Below the pieces are notes generated by a model. It ran no database searches. It saw only the letters and a list, made by a program, of their open reading frames with translations, and was not told the DNA's origin. Below, piece after piece: positions 16,955 through 26,503 of a stretch of DNA of 64,000 bases. Within the stretch, counting starts at the first letter, position 1; the number at the start of each line of letters is the position of its first letter. This stretch comes from Kitasatospora sp. MAP5-34. GTDB lineage: Bacteria; Actinomycetota; Actinomycetes; Streptomycetales; Streptomycetaceae. Position numbers and translations under genes: made by a program. The DNA lies in NCBI RefSeq assembly GCF_029894335.1, contig NZ_JARXZC010000001.1:62001-126000 (forward strand), written 5' to 3'.

Positions 16955-18115
16955 TCAGCCCGCTTGGAACGGCGGGTACCACTGCTGGCTCGCGCCGCCG
17001 TTGCAGTCCTGGACGTTCAACTTCGTCCCGTCGGCGCTGCTGGCGCCGGTGGTGTCGAGACACTTGTTGGTGTTCGGGTTGACCAGGGTCCCGGCGGTCA
17101 GTTGCCACTTCTGACCGGCGGAGCCGTTGCAGGTCGAGAGCTGGACGGCGGTGCCGTTGACGGTCATGCACTCGAACAGTGCATGGATGGTGCCGTCGTT
17201 GGCCACTACCCAGTTCTGGCTGTCGCTCCACTGGCCGCACGTCCACAGTTGGAGGGGCATGCCGTTGGCGCCGCTGATGTCCACGCATTTCCCGCCGGTT
17301 CCGGTGATCGGTCCGGAGGAGGAGTTGCCGATGGCATCGCTGTGCGTGGTGACTTCATTGTCCGTTGTGACGCTCCCCTGGGCCGAGCACGTACTGCTCA
17401 GCCGTGTGCTGCTCACGGAGGCGGCCACCCGCGCTCCGGTGGAGGCGTCGGTTCCGGTGGGGGCGGAGAACGCTGCTACGGAGTACGGCTCGTCGCCGCA
17501 GTTGGCCGCGTCGTAGTTCCAGTCGAAGTACTCCACCCAGTCCGTCATGCCGCTTGCGCTGATCTGCGCGCCCGAGCCGACCTGGAGGGTGCCGAGCACG
17601 AACGAGGTCCCGGCCGTGGTGTCGGTGACCTTCGCCTGGTACCAGCCGTCCGACGCGGGCGTGAGGTCGTAGAGGTAGTTGTGGCCGGCCGTGAAGCCGC
17701 TGTCGAGACGGCAGGTGTAGCCGCTACCGCCCTCGGTGAACGTCTGGCAGTAGGTCCCGGAATCGCCGGGCTTTGCGGCCGTCGCGTTCCAGAGCGAGAT
17801 CAGGAACATACCGGGATCGGTGCGGTGTCGTTGCATCCCGATGTAACCGCTGACGCTGTTGGTGAATGCGAACTGATGCGACCAGAACACGTTCCCCTGC
17901 CCGGGATCCGACTCCACCAGGGTGTCGAAGCTGACCTTGCTCAATGCCGATGTGCCGGACGGAAAGGCGTAGCTGGTGTAGGAGCCCGGGGTCGATCCGG
18001 AGGCCGTCGCCGGACCGGCGAATCCCAGCTCGGTGGAGAGCATGGCGAGCACCACGCCCGCCACAGTGAGAGCGAGCCTCCTGGCCCTGCTACGTAGACA
18101 TCGTCGAAACAGCAT
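16955..18115 (-). CDS. Secreted protein with DUF3472-like domain and ricin-type lectin domain
   Basis: A 386-residue exported protein. Residues 1-40 form a signal peptide with Arg-rich start and a GPATASG cleavage region. The middle (about 45-235) has WSHQFAFTNSVSGYIGMQR, seen in DUF3472 proteins of actinomycetes. The C-terminal about 120 residues carry QxW repeats (SDSQNWV, AGQKWQL, ASQQWYP) of a beta-trefoil CBM13/ricin B lectin. It probably binds polysaccharide outside the cell. The ATG has GAGGAGG upstream. No catalytic motif was recognised. Confidence 0.82.
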   Translation of the reverse strand: MLFRRCLRSRARRLALTVAGVVLAMLSTELGFAGPATASGSTPGSYTSYAFPSGTSALSKVSFDTLVESDPGQGNVFWSHQFAFTNSVSGYIGMQRHRTDPGMFLISLWNATAAKPGDSGTYCQTFTEGGSGYTCRLDSGFTAGHNYLYDLTPASDGWYQAKVTDTTAGTSFVLGTLQVGSGAQISASGMTDWVEYFDWNYDAANCGDEPYSVAAFSAPTGTDASTGARVAASVSSTRLSSTCSAQGSVTTDNEVTTHSDAIGNSSSGPITGTGGKCVDISGANGMPLQLWTCGQWSDSQNWVVANDGTIHALFECMTVNGTAVQLSTCNGSAGQKWQLTAGTLVNPNTNKCLDTTGASSADGTKLNVQDCNGGASQQWYPPFQAG

Positions 18116-18882
18116 GGAATCCTCCTCGGTTCGAACACCTTCGGCACTGGGACGTCGAGTGGTACGGGCTCCCGAGAGGTCCGGGGCCCGCAGCGGATCA
18201 CGCGATCAGGGCGAGTCTCTGCAACAACCCTTCGGGCCCACGGTTTGATGATTTTCAGAGTTGTCAGGAATTGCGATTTCGGTAACAACTATCAGGATGG
18301 CCGCGCGAGTCCACGGAGACTCAGCTGCCGATCCAGGTCGACCCGGCTTGGACGTTACCGCTGAACGGCCAGACGCCGACTGTGAAACATCGTAGACAGA
18401 GCGCCTTGTGATAGTCCGTCACGACACTCGGATCGGAGAGCCGGGCCCGCTCTTGGGTCCGCAGACGCTCATCGGCGGCCGTCCGCGTCGCCCGTGCCCG
18501 GCGGGCAGCGGGGCTCGGGTGGCAGGACGGGCAGAACACGTGGGGCGCGTGGGGCAGGTGGGACACATTTGTCGCACAGGGCAGGCGGCCGAACGGCGAT
18601 ATTCCGCCAAGCATATGCCAGCAGAAAGATCAATCTTCCCCGGTGCGGCGGATGGCGACGGTCGTAAGTGCGCTGCTGGCGACCGTCTTGACGAAGGTTG
18701 GAAATGGACGTATCGCACGAATGCCTGTTCGTTGGCGGTTTGAGCCGGCTTTCATTGATCCACTGTCCGGATATCAGTGCTGCAATCATTTATTTAATGA
18801 CCGTTTAGTTGACGGCCCGAACTGATGCCGTACTGTCAATCTGTCGCAATCGGCGGCACGACGTAGGGGTAGGGGAAGAGAA
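18116..18882. other. Long intergenic region with lower GC and a promoter
   Basis: A 767-base gap between divergent genes. The left part (about 18230-18420) and the right part (18690-18860) are clearly less GC-rich than the neighbours. A 97-codon reverse frame (18321-18614) has CPSCH and CLRC pairs but no family match and a weak start, so it is not called. The right end holds the promoter of the next gene. Loss of a gene here is possible. Confidence 0.5.
18809..18836 (+). promoter_or_regulatory. Sigma-70-type promoter for the first beta-domain protein
   Basis: TTGACG (18809-18814), 16-base spacer, TACTGT (18831-18836). A CAATCGGCG block follows and is repeated in front of the paralogous gene at 26504. 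Confidence 0.55.
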
Positions 18883-19611
18883 ATGGCGTTCACCATCAAG
18901 CAGGGACATCCGTTTCCGCAGAATCTGCTGCCGGGGGGTACGGCGTCGTTCACGATCGACGTGGGTTCGGACGTCCCGATCAGCGGCCAGGCGGAGTGGA
19001 TCGCGGTCACGTTCCCGGAGGGGCTGGCGTTCCCTCAGCCGGGCGGGGAGGTCCGCTACATCGCGGCCAGTGGAACGGTCAACAACGTTCTGCCGGCCAC
19101 GTGGGACCCGAACACCAAGCAGCTGCGCTTCCAGCACGCGTTACACCTCAACGACGGCACGCCGGGCCAGAACGGGTTCTACTCGATCAACATCCAGGCT
19201 CTGTCGAGTGCTGCACCGGGCGAACGGGTGCAGCCGAACGCGCTGAGCATCGCCGGCGTCACGGCGGAGCTGCGCATTCTCATCGGAACCCCGCCCCCGC
19301 TGCCCCCGGTGGAGCAGCGGGTGTACGGACTCGTCAACGATCTGGGTGTGATCCAAGCGGACTCGAGTTCAGGTGATTTCCAGGTCAAAAAGCAGGGGCC
19401 CGGGGTCTACGACATCATCTTCGACAACCCGTTCATCTCCAGGGTGGCCGTTCTGGCGACGATATACAGCCACGGCAGTCTCCTGGACAACGTCCAGGCC
19501 CGCGACATCCTGCCGCACTACGTCAGGATTTACACGGGCGACCAGACCGGCAATCTCGCGGACCGGCACTTCTCCTTCCTCGTGATCGGTGGAGCCCCAC
19601 CGCGGCGGTAA
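18883..19611 (+). CDS. Two-domain beta-rich protein A flanking glycan operon
   Basis: A 242-residue protein of unknown family. Residues 1-125 (LLPGGTASFTIDVGSDVP, FPQPGG, QNGFYSINIQAL) match the N-terminus of the protein encoded at 26504 almost segment by segment. After a Pro-rich linker (PPPLPPVE), residues 145-242 contain GDFQVKKQGPGVYDIIFDNP, like C-terminal adhesion domains of tail-fibre-like proteins. There is no signal peptide, so export, if any, must use another route. GGGGAAGAGAA precedes the ATG. It ends at a strong terminator before the glycosyltransferase operon. Confidence 0.75.
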   Translation: MAFTIKQGHPFPQNLLPGGTASFTIDVGSDVPISGQAEWIAVTFPEGLAFPQPGGEVRYIAASGTVNNVLPATWDPNTKQLRFQHALHLNDGTPGQNGFYSINIQALSSAAPGERVQPNALSIAGVTAELRILIGTPPPLPPVEQRVYGLVNDLGVIQADSSSGDFQVKKQGPGVYDIIFDNPFISRVAVLATIYSHGSLLDNVQARDILPHYVRIYTGDQTGNLADRHFSFLVIGGAPPRR

Positions 19612-19624
19612 GCAGTGCCCATCG

Positions 19625-19657
19625 AGCCGGCAGCCTCACCGAACGAGGCTGCCGGCT
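19625..19657 (+). terminator. Hairpin terminator after protein A
   Basis: Perfect 13-bp arms AGCCGGCAGCCTC and GAGGCTGCCGGCT around a 7-base loop, 13 bases after the stop codon. Confidence 0.75.
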
Positions 19658-19705
19658 TCACCATGACCGCAGAACCGCAGAACCGCAGAAAGAGGAAGAA
19701 CCGCG

Positions 19706-20518
19706 TTGGACGTCATACGCACACAGCAGCGGCCGGAGTCCGCCCCACCACCACTGCCCGCAGCCGGCACGAGCCCGGTCGCCGTCGTCGATCTCGAACT
19801 CGTCATCCCCGCCTACAACGAGGAACACCGCCTGGCGGCCACTGTGCAGGCCCTCGCCGACCACCTGTGGCGCTTACCGCTGACCACCGCGTTACGCGTC
19901 GTCGACAACGGTAGTAGCGACCGCACGGCCGAGTGCGTGGACAGGTTGGCCGCGTCCGGGATTCCGGTCAGCGTGGTGGGCTGTTCGCGGCGGGGGAAGG
20001 GCGCGGCCGTGGCCCGGGGGATGGTCACCTCGCGCGCCCGCTGGGTGGGTTTCTGTGACGCGGACCTGGCGACCCCGGCGCCCGCCATCGACGACGCGCT
20101 CGCGCTGCTGCAAGGCGGCTGGCGGGTCGTCATCGGCTCGCGTCGCTGTGCCGGCGCTCGCATTCCGGTTCGCCAGCCCGTGCTGCGGCGGGTCGGCGGT
20201 GTGGGCTTCCGGCTGCTCACGCGCCGCCTGTCCGGCCCGGTCGCGGACACGCAGTGCGGTTTCAAGTTCTTCGAGGCCGAGGCCGCGCGGTTGGTCTTCG
20301 CCGAGGTCACGACGGCCGGTTTCGCCTTCGACCTGGAGGTGATCGCCCGCGCGCGGGCGCTGGGGCTTGCGATGACGGAGTTTCCGGTGGTCTGGAGTGA
20401 CCAACAGGGCTCCAGCTTCCGGTCGTTCAGCGACGGCCGCCGGGTGGCCGGTGAGCTGTGGCGATTGCATCGCACCGTGTCAGGTCTGGCGTCACGTCCG
20501 GCGGGGGAAGCCGGATGA
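19706..20518 (+). CDS. Family 2 glycosyltransferase (polyprenol-phosphate type)
   Basis: A 270-residue GT2 protein with ELVIPAYNEEHRL, VVDNGSSD and the DAD motif in GFCDADLATP, followed by DTQCGFKFF, the pattern of dolichol/polyprenol-phosphate sugar synthases that load a lipid carrier at the inner membrane face. No transmembrane segment is present. The start is TTG at 19706 with GAGG ten bases upstream. Its stop overlaps the next start by ATGA. It probably makes the lipid-linked sugar donor for the GT-C domain of the next protein. Confidence 0.88.
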   Translation: MDVIRTQQRPESAPPPLPAAGTSPVAVVDLELVIPAYNEEHRLAATVQALADHLWRLPLTTALRVVDNGSSDRTAECVDRLAASGIPVSVVGCSRRGKGAAVARGMVTSRARWVGFCDADLATPAPAIDDALALLQGGWRVVIGSRRCAGARIPVRQPVLRRVGGVGFRLLTRRLSGPVADTQCGFKFFEAEAARLVFAEVTTAGFAFDLEVIARARALGLAMTEFPVVWSDQQGSSFRSFSDGRRVAGELWRLHRTVSGLASRPAGEAG

Positions 20519-23500
20519 GCGTGCAGGCGAGTTCGGAGGAGGGCCTGCGAAGGGCTTTCCCGGGCGTCACGTGGTGGCGTGGCCGTCATGTCGTCGTCTG
20601 CAACTGGCGCGACGGCCGGCATCCGCAGGCGGGCGGGGCGGAGTTGTACTGCGAGGAGACCGCCCGGCAGCTGCACGAGACGGGGGTGCGCGTCACCTGT
20701 CTGACCTCCCGGCCACGAGGCACGGCACGCCGGGAGGACACCGCGTACGGGACGGTGGTGCGCGGCGGCGGACGGCTGACCGTCTACCTCTTCGTCCTGT
20801 TCTGGCTGCTGGCGCACCGCCGCCGGGTGGACGGGGTGATCGACTCCCAGAACGGCATCCCGTTCTTCACCCCGCTGGTGCTGCGCCGCCGTACCCCGGT
20901 CGTGCTACTCATCCACCACGTCCACCAGAGCCAGTTCGCGCTCTGGTTCCCGGGCCCGATCGCTGCTCTGGGGCGCTGGCTGGAGGATCGAGGCAGCGCC
21001 CTGGTGTACGGCAGGCGGGTGGTGTGTGCGGTCTCGCCGTCCTCGCGTGCGGAGATCCGTAGGCAGCTGTCGCTGCGCGGACCGGTGCACCTGGCGCCCT
21101 GCGGCCTGGCCCCCGCCGACCTCGACCGGCCTGTGGCCGGTTCGCGTGCCAGGGCCGCGCACCCGCGCATCGTCTGCGTCGGCCGGCTGGTCACGCAGAA
21201 ACGCGTCGAGCAGCTGGTGGGCGCCGTCCCGTCGATCCAACGCGACCTGCCGGGCGTGCAGTTGCACATCATCGGCGACGGTGACACCCGCCACGACCTG
21301 GAGCGGCTCGTGGCCGGACTCGGAGTCGCCGAGGCCGTGGTCCTGCACGGTCGGGTGTCGCAGGCGCAGCGCGACGCGCTGGTCGACTCGGCGTGGATCA
21401 CCGCCACGGCCTCGCTGGGGGAGGGCTGGGGCCTGTCTGTGATGGAGGCCGCGGCGGCCGGCGTGCCCGCGATCGCCTACGACGTGCCCGGTCTGCGCGA
21501 CACGATCCGCGACGGCGTCACCGGCTGGCTGCTCGCCGAGGGCGAGGACCTGGCCGCCGCGCTCGTCAAGGCCCTGCGCACGGTGGAGGACCCCGAGCGG
21601 GCGGCCTCCTGGGACGAGGCGTGCCGGGCCTGGGCGGGCCGGTTCAGCTGGGCGGCGACGACGGCTCATCTGCTCGCCGCGCTCACGGGCGAGGAGAGGC
21701 GGCTGCACCGCCTCCCGCGCGAGGAACGACGCGCTCCGAGCGACGCGTGTGCGGTGGTCACCCTGCCTGCGGAGATGGTCGAGGGGGTCGACCTGGGGCT
21801 GCTGCGCGCGACCGACCTGGTGGACACCGCCGGCCCCGAGACCGCGCTGCTCCTGGTCGGCGCCGACGAGCAGGACGCCGAGACCGCTCTCACCCGCCTG
21901 GGCGTCGACACCGGTGACGAACGCCTGACGGTGCGCCTCGCCCGTCACGCCGACACCCTCGGCTGGGAACAGCACCCTCCGCTGCGTCGGCCGCGACCTG
22001 CGGCTGCCTCGAAGTCCCCGACGAGGAAGCTTCGTTGGGCTGCCACCTTCGGTGCGCTGTTCGCCCTGGCCCTGGTGCTGAGGCTGGCGTTCATCGACCG
22101 GTCGTACGACGTGTTCGTCGACGAGCTGTACTACACAACGATCAGCCGGAACCTCGCCGCCGGCCAAGGTCTCACGTTCCAGGGCCAGTTCTTCGCGCTG
22201 CACCCACCGGCACTGTTCGCGGTGCTGGCCGGCGCGCTGCGCGTCGGCGGCGGTCGACACGCCGATCTGCTGCAGTCGGTGTTCGCCCTGCGGCCGGTCA
22301 TCGCCGTCACCGGGTCGGTGACCGTGGTCGCGGTGACCGCGCTGCTGCGCCGGATCGTCCGGGCGCCGATCGCGCTGGCGGCCGGTCTGCTGCTGGCGGT
22401 CGACCCGTTCCTCAATCTGTTCGACAGCCGCGTGATGCTCGAAGCCCAGGCCAACGCGGCCGCCGTGCTCGGCCTGCTGGTCCTGGCCCACACTGCGACG
22501 ACACCCCGTGGTCGTACCGCCGTCGGGTCCGGGGCAGGGCTGCTGTTCGCACTCGCGGTCACCACCAAGGAGCCGTACGCCCTGGTCACGTTCGTACCGG
22601 TGCTGCTGCTCGCCTGCTCCGCCCGGGGACCGCTGCGTCGCATGCGGTTGACCGCCGCCGCCCTGACGGCGGCCGGCTACGGCGTCTACGTGGTGGTGGC
22701 CTCGGCCACCGGCAACTGGGCGCCCCTGTGGGCGCAGCAGACCGACGGCATCGCCCGGGCCCTGGGCGCCAAGCAGATCACCGGCTTCAACAGCCACGAC
22801 GGCCAGGTCAGCTTCACCGACCGGCTGATCGCCGACCTCGGCCAGTTCGGCGTCCCCTACCTGCTGATCGCCCTGGGCACCGCCGCCACGGTGTGGCTGC
22901 TCTGGTGCCGGGCCCGGCGGCCCTGGCTCTTCGCCGACGCTCCCGGACGGTCCGTGGTCACCGCCTGGGCCGCCTGCACGCTCGGCTACCTGTTGTACGC
23001 GGTCGCGGTGGGCACCCTGGAGGAGCAGATGTTCTACCCGCTGGTGGTCAGCAGCACGGCCGCCCTCGCCCTCACCGCCGACCTGGCGCTGCCGGCCCCG
23101 CTGCGCGGACCCGCCGCCGTCCGAGCCGGCGGCAGTCGAGCCGGCGGCGGTCGACGGCCGGTCTGCGCCGCCGTGGTGGTCGCGCTGCTCACCGCAGCCG
23201 CCCTGGTCGTGGACGGCGGGGTCTGGGCGCGCGTCCACAGCCGTCACGACGACGCCTACTGGCGTACCGTCGCGTGGACGGATGCCCGGCTGCCCGGCGG
23301 CAGCACGGTGGCGGCCACCGACGAGACGCCCCCGTTCCTCATCCGGGGTGCCCAGAGCGGAACTTGGCGTACCGTGCGCGACCTCGAGGACCACCACGTC
23401 GACTACGTCGTGCTGTCCACCGAGCTCGTCGCCCAGGGGTACGCCCGCATCTCACCGGGGCTGCTCGCCACGCTGGAACGGCGAGCCCCCCTGGTCCACA

Positions 23501-23583
23501 GCGAGCCCGGCCCCACTGTCGGTGCGCTGCGCGTGTACGACGTTCGCGCCCTGCTTGCCGCGCAGAACGGGAGGCCGGAATGA
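20515..23583 (+). CDS. Fusion: GT4 glycosyltransferase plus GT-C membrane glycosyltransferase
   Basis: A 1022-residue protein. Residues about 20-400 are a GT-B fold GT4 enzyme with GGAELYCEETARQL, GRLVTQKRVEQL, HIIGDGDTRHDLERL and EGWGLSVMEAAAAGVPAIA. After an acidic linker, residues about 505-1000 form a polytopic GT39/GT83-like GT-C domain that begins RLAFIDRSYDVFVDELYYT; the DE pair is the usual catalytic acid site. The GT4 part would use nucleotide sugars inside, the GT-C part lipid-linked sugars outside. Separate proteins normally carry these two jobs. Four-base overlaps with both neighbours show one operon. Confidence 0.87.
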   Translation: MSVQASSEEGLRRAFPGVTWWRGRHVVVCNWRDGRHPQAGGAELYCEETARQLHETGVRVTCLTSRPRGTARREDTAYGTVVRGGGRLTVYLFVLFWLLAHRRRVDGVIDSQNGIPFFTPLVLRRRTPVVLLIHHVHQSQFALWFPGPIAALGRWLEDRGSALVYGRRVVCAVSPSSRAEIRRQLSLRGPVHLAPCGLAPADLDRPVAGSRARAAHPRIVCVGRLVTQKRVEQLVGAVPSIQRDLPGVQLHIIGDGDTRHDLERLVAGLGVAEAVVLHGRVSQAQRDALVDSAWITATASLGEGWGLSVMEAAAAGVPAIAYDVPGLRDTIRDGVTGWLLAEGEDLAAALVKALRTVEDPERAASWDEACRAWAGRFSWAATTAHLLAALTGEERRLHRLPREERRAPSDACAVVTLPAEMVEGVDLGLLRATDLVDTAGPETALLLVGADEQDAETALTRLGVDTGDERLTVRLARHADTLGWEQHPPLRRPRPAAASKSPTRKLRWAATFGALFALALVLRLAFIDRSYDVFVDELYYTTISRNLAAGQGLTFQGQFFALHPPALFAVLAGALRVGGGRHADLLQSVFALRPVIAVTGSVTVVAVTALLRRIVRAPIALAAGLLLAVDPFLNLFDSRVMLEAQANAAAVLGLLVLAHTATTPRGRTAVGSGAGLLFALAVTTKEPYALVTFVPVLLLACSARGPLRRMRLTAAALTAAGYGVYVVVASATGNWAPLWAQQTDGIARALGAKQITGFNSHDGQVSFTDRLIADLGQFGVPYLLIALGTAATVWLLWCRARRPWLFADAPGRSVVTAWAACTLGYLLYAVAVGTLEEQMFYPLVVSSTAALALTADLALPAPLRGPAAVRAGGSRAGGGRRPVCAAVVVALLTAAALVVDGGVWARVHSRHDDAYWRTVAWTDARLPGGSTVAATDETPPFLIRGAQSGTWRTVRDLEDHHVDYVVLSTELVAQGYARISPGLLATLERRAPLVHSEPGPTVGALRVYDVRALLAAQNGRPE

Positions 23584-26216
23584 CCACGACTCCAAGCACC
23601 CTGACCGGTGAGCCCGCAGCCCCGGCCGAGGCCGCTCCCACCACGGCGCGCGGCCAAGTCCCGGACCGCTCGGTCGTGTTGCTCACCCTCTCCGCGCTGC
23701 TGGTCGGCGCGGGCAACTACGGGCTCTCGCTCCTGCTGGTCCATCTGCTGGCGCCCGCCGACTACGCGGTCTACGCGGCCGCCGCCTCCGTGCTGCTGAC
23801 GGTCGGGATCCTGGCCGGGGCGACGGTGCCGTGGGTGCTGGCCCGCGAAGTCGCGGTCACCTCCAACGGCAGTGCCCGGCGCCGACGTTCGGTCCGCGCC
23901 TGCCTGCGGCTCGCCTGCGCGCTGTCCGTCCTGTGCGCCGTCGCCGCGTGCGGCGCGGTGGCCTCCTACGCCGGACCGGGCCTGCTGGCCGCCATCGCCG
24001 CCGCGTGCGTGGCGATCTGGGTCAACTCCGCCGGCGCGGGCTACCTCCAGGGCCGCCAGGACTTCGGCCGCCTCGCCGTGCTGCGGGTGACGGAGGTGGC
24101 GGTGCGCATCGCGGCCGCCGTCGGGGCCGTCCTCGCGGGGTGGGGGAGCGCCGGGGCGGTCGGCGCCTTCGCTGTCGGGGCGGCAGTCACCTCCGTCGCC
24201 GGACTCACGGCCATGCGAGGCGACTTGACCCGTCGTCCTGTCCCGCCCGGCGAGTCGGTGGGTGCGGACGAGGGCCACGACGTCACCGTCGTCACCGACG
24301 TCACCGACGTCGTCGACGTCGCCGGGGAGCGCCGCACCGGCCTGTGGCAGCAGGCCGCCGCCATCGGTGGCATCCAGGTCCTGGTCTGCCTGCTGCTCAC
24401 ACTGGACGTCGTGGTCGGCGCCGCCGTGCGGCACGGCTCTGCCGCTCTGGCGCCGTACCAGTCGCTGCTCGTGCTGGCACGCATCCCGCTGTTCCTCGCC
24501 ACCGCCCTCGCCACGGTCGTCTTCCCCCGGCTCGCGGCGAAGCGTCCCGGTACCGGCAGCCACGAGTTCCGCGCCATGCTCCGACTGCACTGGACTGGCA
24601 ACACCGCCGTCACCGTCGTCCTGGCGACCTGCCCGGCCCCCGTACTCGCCCTCGTCCTACCCGGACCCTACGCCGCGTCAGCCGCCCTCCTGCCACCACT
24701 TGCCCTGGCCGGTCTCGCCGGAGCCACCATCACCCTGGTCGCCACCGTGTTCCAGGCCTGGGGCCCGGTCCGACCGGTGGTCGCCGTGCTCGGTGCCGCT
24801 TGTCTGCTGGGCGGCATCGCCTTCGCCTGCACCGCCGAGAGTCCCACCCGGCTCGCGTGGAGCGCCGCCGCCATCACCGGCGCGACCGCCGTGGCCGTCG
24901 TGACGTCGGCCCGCCGCCGGGTCAGCGGGCTCAGCCCTGCCGCCGGGGCGGCGCTCCCACTCACGGCGGGAGCTGCCGTCGCGTGCGCCCTGTTCGCGCT
25001 GCGGGTGCACCCTGTGCTGTGGGCCCTGGGCGCGAGCGCCGTGCTCGCGACGGCCGCAGTGTCGCTCCGTCCGCGTCGCCGCCGGCCAGGCCCGTACCGG
25101 GTGCTGCACCTGGGCTTCGAAGATCCCCGACGCCCCGGTGCGGGCGGCGGTTCGGTGCGCACCCACGAGGTGAACCGGCGCCTGGCAGCCCGCGACATCG
25201 AGGTGACCGTCCTGTGCGCACCCTGGCCCGGCTGCACCGCGACCGTCCGCGACGGCGTCCGCTACCTGCCGCTGCCCGCCCACCTCGGCCCGCTCGCCCG
25301 CAGCCGCTTCGCCTCCCAACTCGCCTATTTCGCCGCGATCGTGGCCACCCTGTGGTGGCTGACCCGGCGCTTCGACCCGGACCTCGTCGTGGAGGACTTC
25401 GCCGCCCCCTTCTCCTCCGTCTGCGTCCCCTACCTCACCCGCCGCCCGACCGTGGGCCTGGTCCAGTGGCTCTTCGCCGCGGACAAAGCCCGCGAGTACA
25501 AGCTCCCCTTCCACCTCGTCGAGCGCAGCGGACTGCGCTCGCACACCTCCCTCATCGCCGTCAGCGACGACCTCGCCGCCGAACTGCGCACCCGCAACCC
25601 CGCCGCCCACGTCACGGTCGTCCCCAACGGCCTCGACCCCGCCGCGTTCACCGCACAGCGCGTACCGGCCCGGGAGGACCTCCTCTACCTCGGCCGCCTC
25701 GAAACCACCTCCAAGGGCCTGGACCTCCTGCTGCGCGCCTACGCCCAGGCGGCGCCCCGCATCACCGCCGACCTGCTCATCGCCGGGGACGGCCCACACG
25801 CCCGGAGCGCCCGCGCCCTCTCCGAGCAACTCGGCATCACCCACCGGGTCCACTGGCTCGGCAGGGTCGACGGAACCGCCCGCTTCGACCTCCTCGCCGG
25901 CGCACGCCTGGTCTGCATGCCGAGCCGCTACGAAACCTTCGGCATGGTCGCCGCCGAAGCCCTCGCCACCGCAACCCCCGTGCTCGCCTTCGACATCCCC
26001 TGCCTACGCACCCTGGTCACCGACCGAGTCGGCGTACGCGTCACCCCGGGCGACATCACCGCCTACGCCGAAGCACTGACCCACCTCGCCAACAACCCCG
26101 CACGCTGCGCCACCCTCGGCGCCGCCGGCCCCGACACCGTCCGCCACCTCGACTGGGACCGCATCACCGACACCCAGCTCGCCCGCTACCTGGAAGTCCT
26201 GAGCGTAGGTGAGTGA
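23580..26216 (+). CDS. Fusion: polysaccharide flippase (MOP/Wzx-like) plus GT4 glycosyltransferase
   Basis: An 878-residue protein. Residues about 30-480 are a polytopic MOP-superfamily flippase of the Wzx/MATE-like type with about 12-14 hydrophobic segments. Residues about 510-878 are a GT4 enzyme: GAGGGSVRTHEVNRRLAARD, VVPNGLDPAAFTAQ, LLYLGRLETTSKGLDLLLRA, PSRYETFGMVAAEALATATP. A tandem (GAC/GTC) stretch codes the VTVVTDVTDVVDV linker inside the flippase. Joining a flippase to a sugar transferase would couple synthesis of the glycan to its transfer across the membrane. It ends the operon. Confidence 0.85.
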   Translation: MTTTPSTLTGEPAAPAEAAPTTARGQVPDRSVVLLTLSALLVGAGNYGLSLLLVHLLAPADYAVYAAAASVLLTVGILAGATVPWVLAREVAVTSNGSARRRRSVRACLRLACALSVLCAVAACGAVASYAGPGLLAAIAAACVAIWVNSAGAGYLQGRQDFGRLAVLRVTEVAVRIAAAVGAVLAGWGSAGAVGAFAVGAAVTSVAGLTAMRGDLTRRPVPPGESVGADEGHDVTVVTDVTDVVDVAGERRTGLWQQAAAIGGIQVLVCLLLTLDVVVGAAVRHGSAALAPYQSLLVLARIPLFLATALATVVFPRLAAKRPGTGSHEFRAMLRLHWTGNTAVTVVLATCPAPVLALVLPGPYAASAALLPPLALAGLAGATITLVATVFQAWGPVRPVVAVLGAACLLGGIAFACTAESPTRLAWSAAAITGATAVAVVTSARRRVSGLSPAAGAALPLTAGAAVACALFALRVHPVLWALGASAVLATAAVSLRPRRRRPGPYRVLHLGFEDPRRPGAGGGSVRTHEVNRRLAARDIEVTVLCAPWPGCTATVRDGVRYLPLPAHLGPLARSRFASQLAYFAAIVATLWWLTRRFDPDLVVEDFAAPFSSVCVPYLTRRPTVGLVQWLFAADKAREYKLPFHLVERSGLRSHTSLIAVSDDLAAELRTRNPAAHVTVVPNGLDPAAFTAQRVPAREDLLYLGRLETTSKGLDLLLRAYAQAAPRITADLLIAGDGPHARSARALSEQLGITHRVHWLGRVDGTARFDLLAGARLVCMPSRYETFGMVAAEALATATPVLAFDIPCLRTLVTDRVGVRVTPGDITAYAEALTHLANNPARCATLGAAGPDTVRHLDWDRITDTQLARYLEVLSVGE

Positions 26217-26503
26217 ATCGCGCCAAATCGCTCACTGAATGATGAATAGATATGCGCTGGGCAAATGATAAACGGCATTCATAAGGTGCTGGTAGGGGTC
26301 CTCTTGACGTGTAATCGGGGCGGTGGTAGTTCCTCCGGTGTCAGTTCCTGGCCAGGTGATCGCGTGGCCGGGAAAAGGGTTGGCTTGATGTGGCTATTTT
26401 CCGTCCGTTGCTCGCCGAAAGCTGGCACGGCGGGGATGGTCGGCACGATAGTTTGACTCCCGTCCCAATCGGCGACGGTACGTTTCGGAACAGGAGAAGA
26501 GAA
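26217..26503 (+). promoter_or_regulatory. Promoter region of protein B, low GC
   Basis: A 287-base gap of lower GC. TTGACG (26304-26309), 17 bases, TAGTTC (26327-26332) is a sigma-70-like promoter. Closer to the gene, TAGTTT followed by TCCCAATCGGCGAC repeats the block found before protein A, so the two genes may be co-regulated. AGGAG at 26492 is the ribosome site. Confidence 0.5.

Noticed and set aside
18321-18614. 97-codon reverse frame with CPSCH and CLRC pairs
   Set aside because: No family match, weak start context and in an otherwise gene-free gap; the Cys pairs may be chance.
24250-24340. Tandem GACGTC-type repeat as a DNA element
   Set aside because: It lies inside the flippase frame and codes a linker (VTDVTDVVDV); no sign of a mobile or regulatory element.
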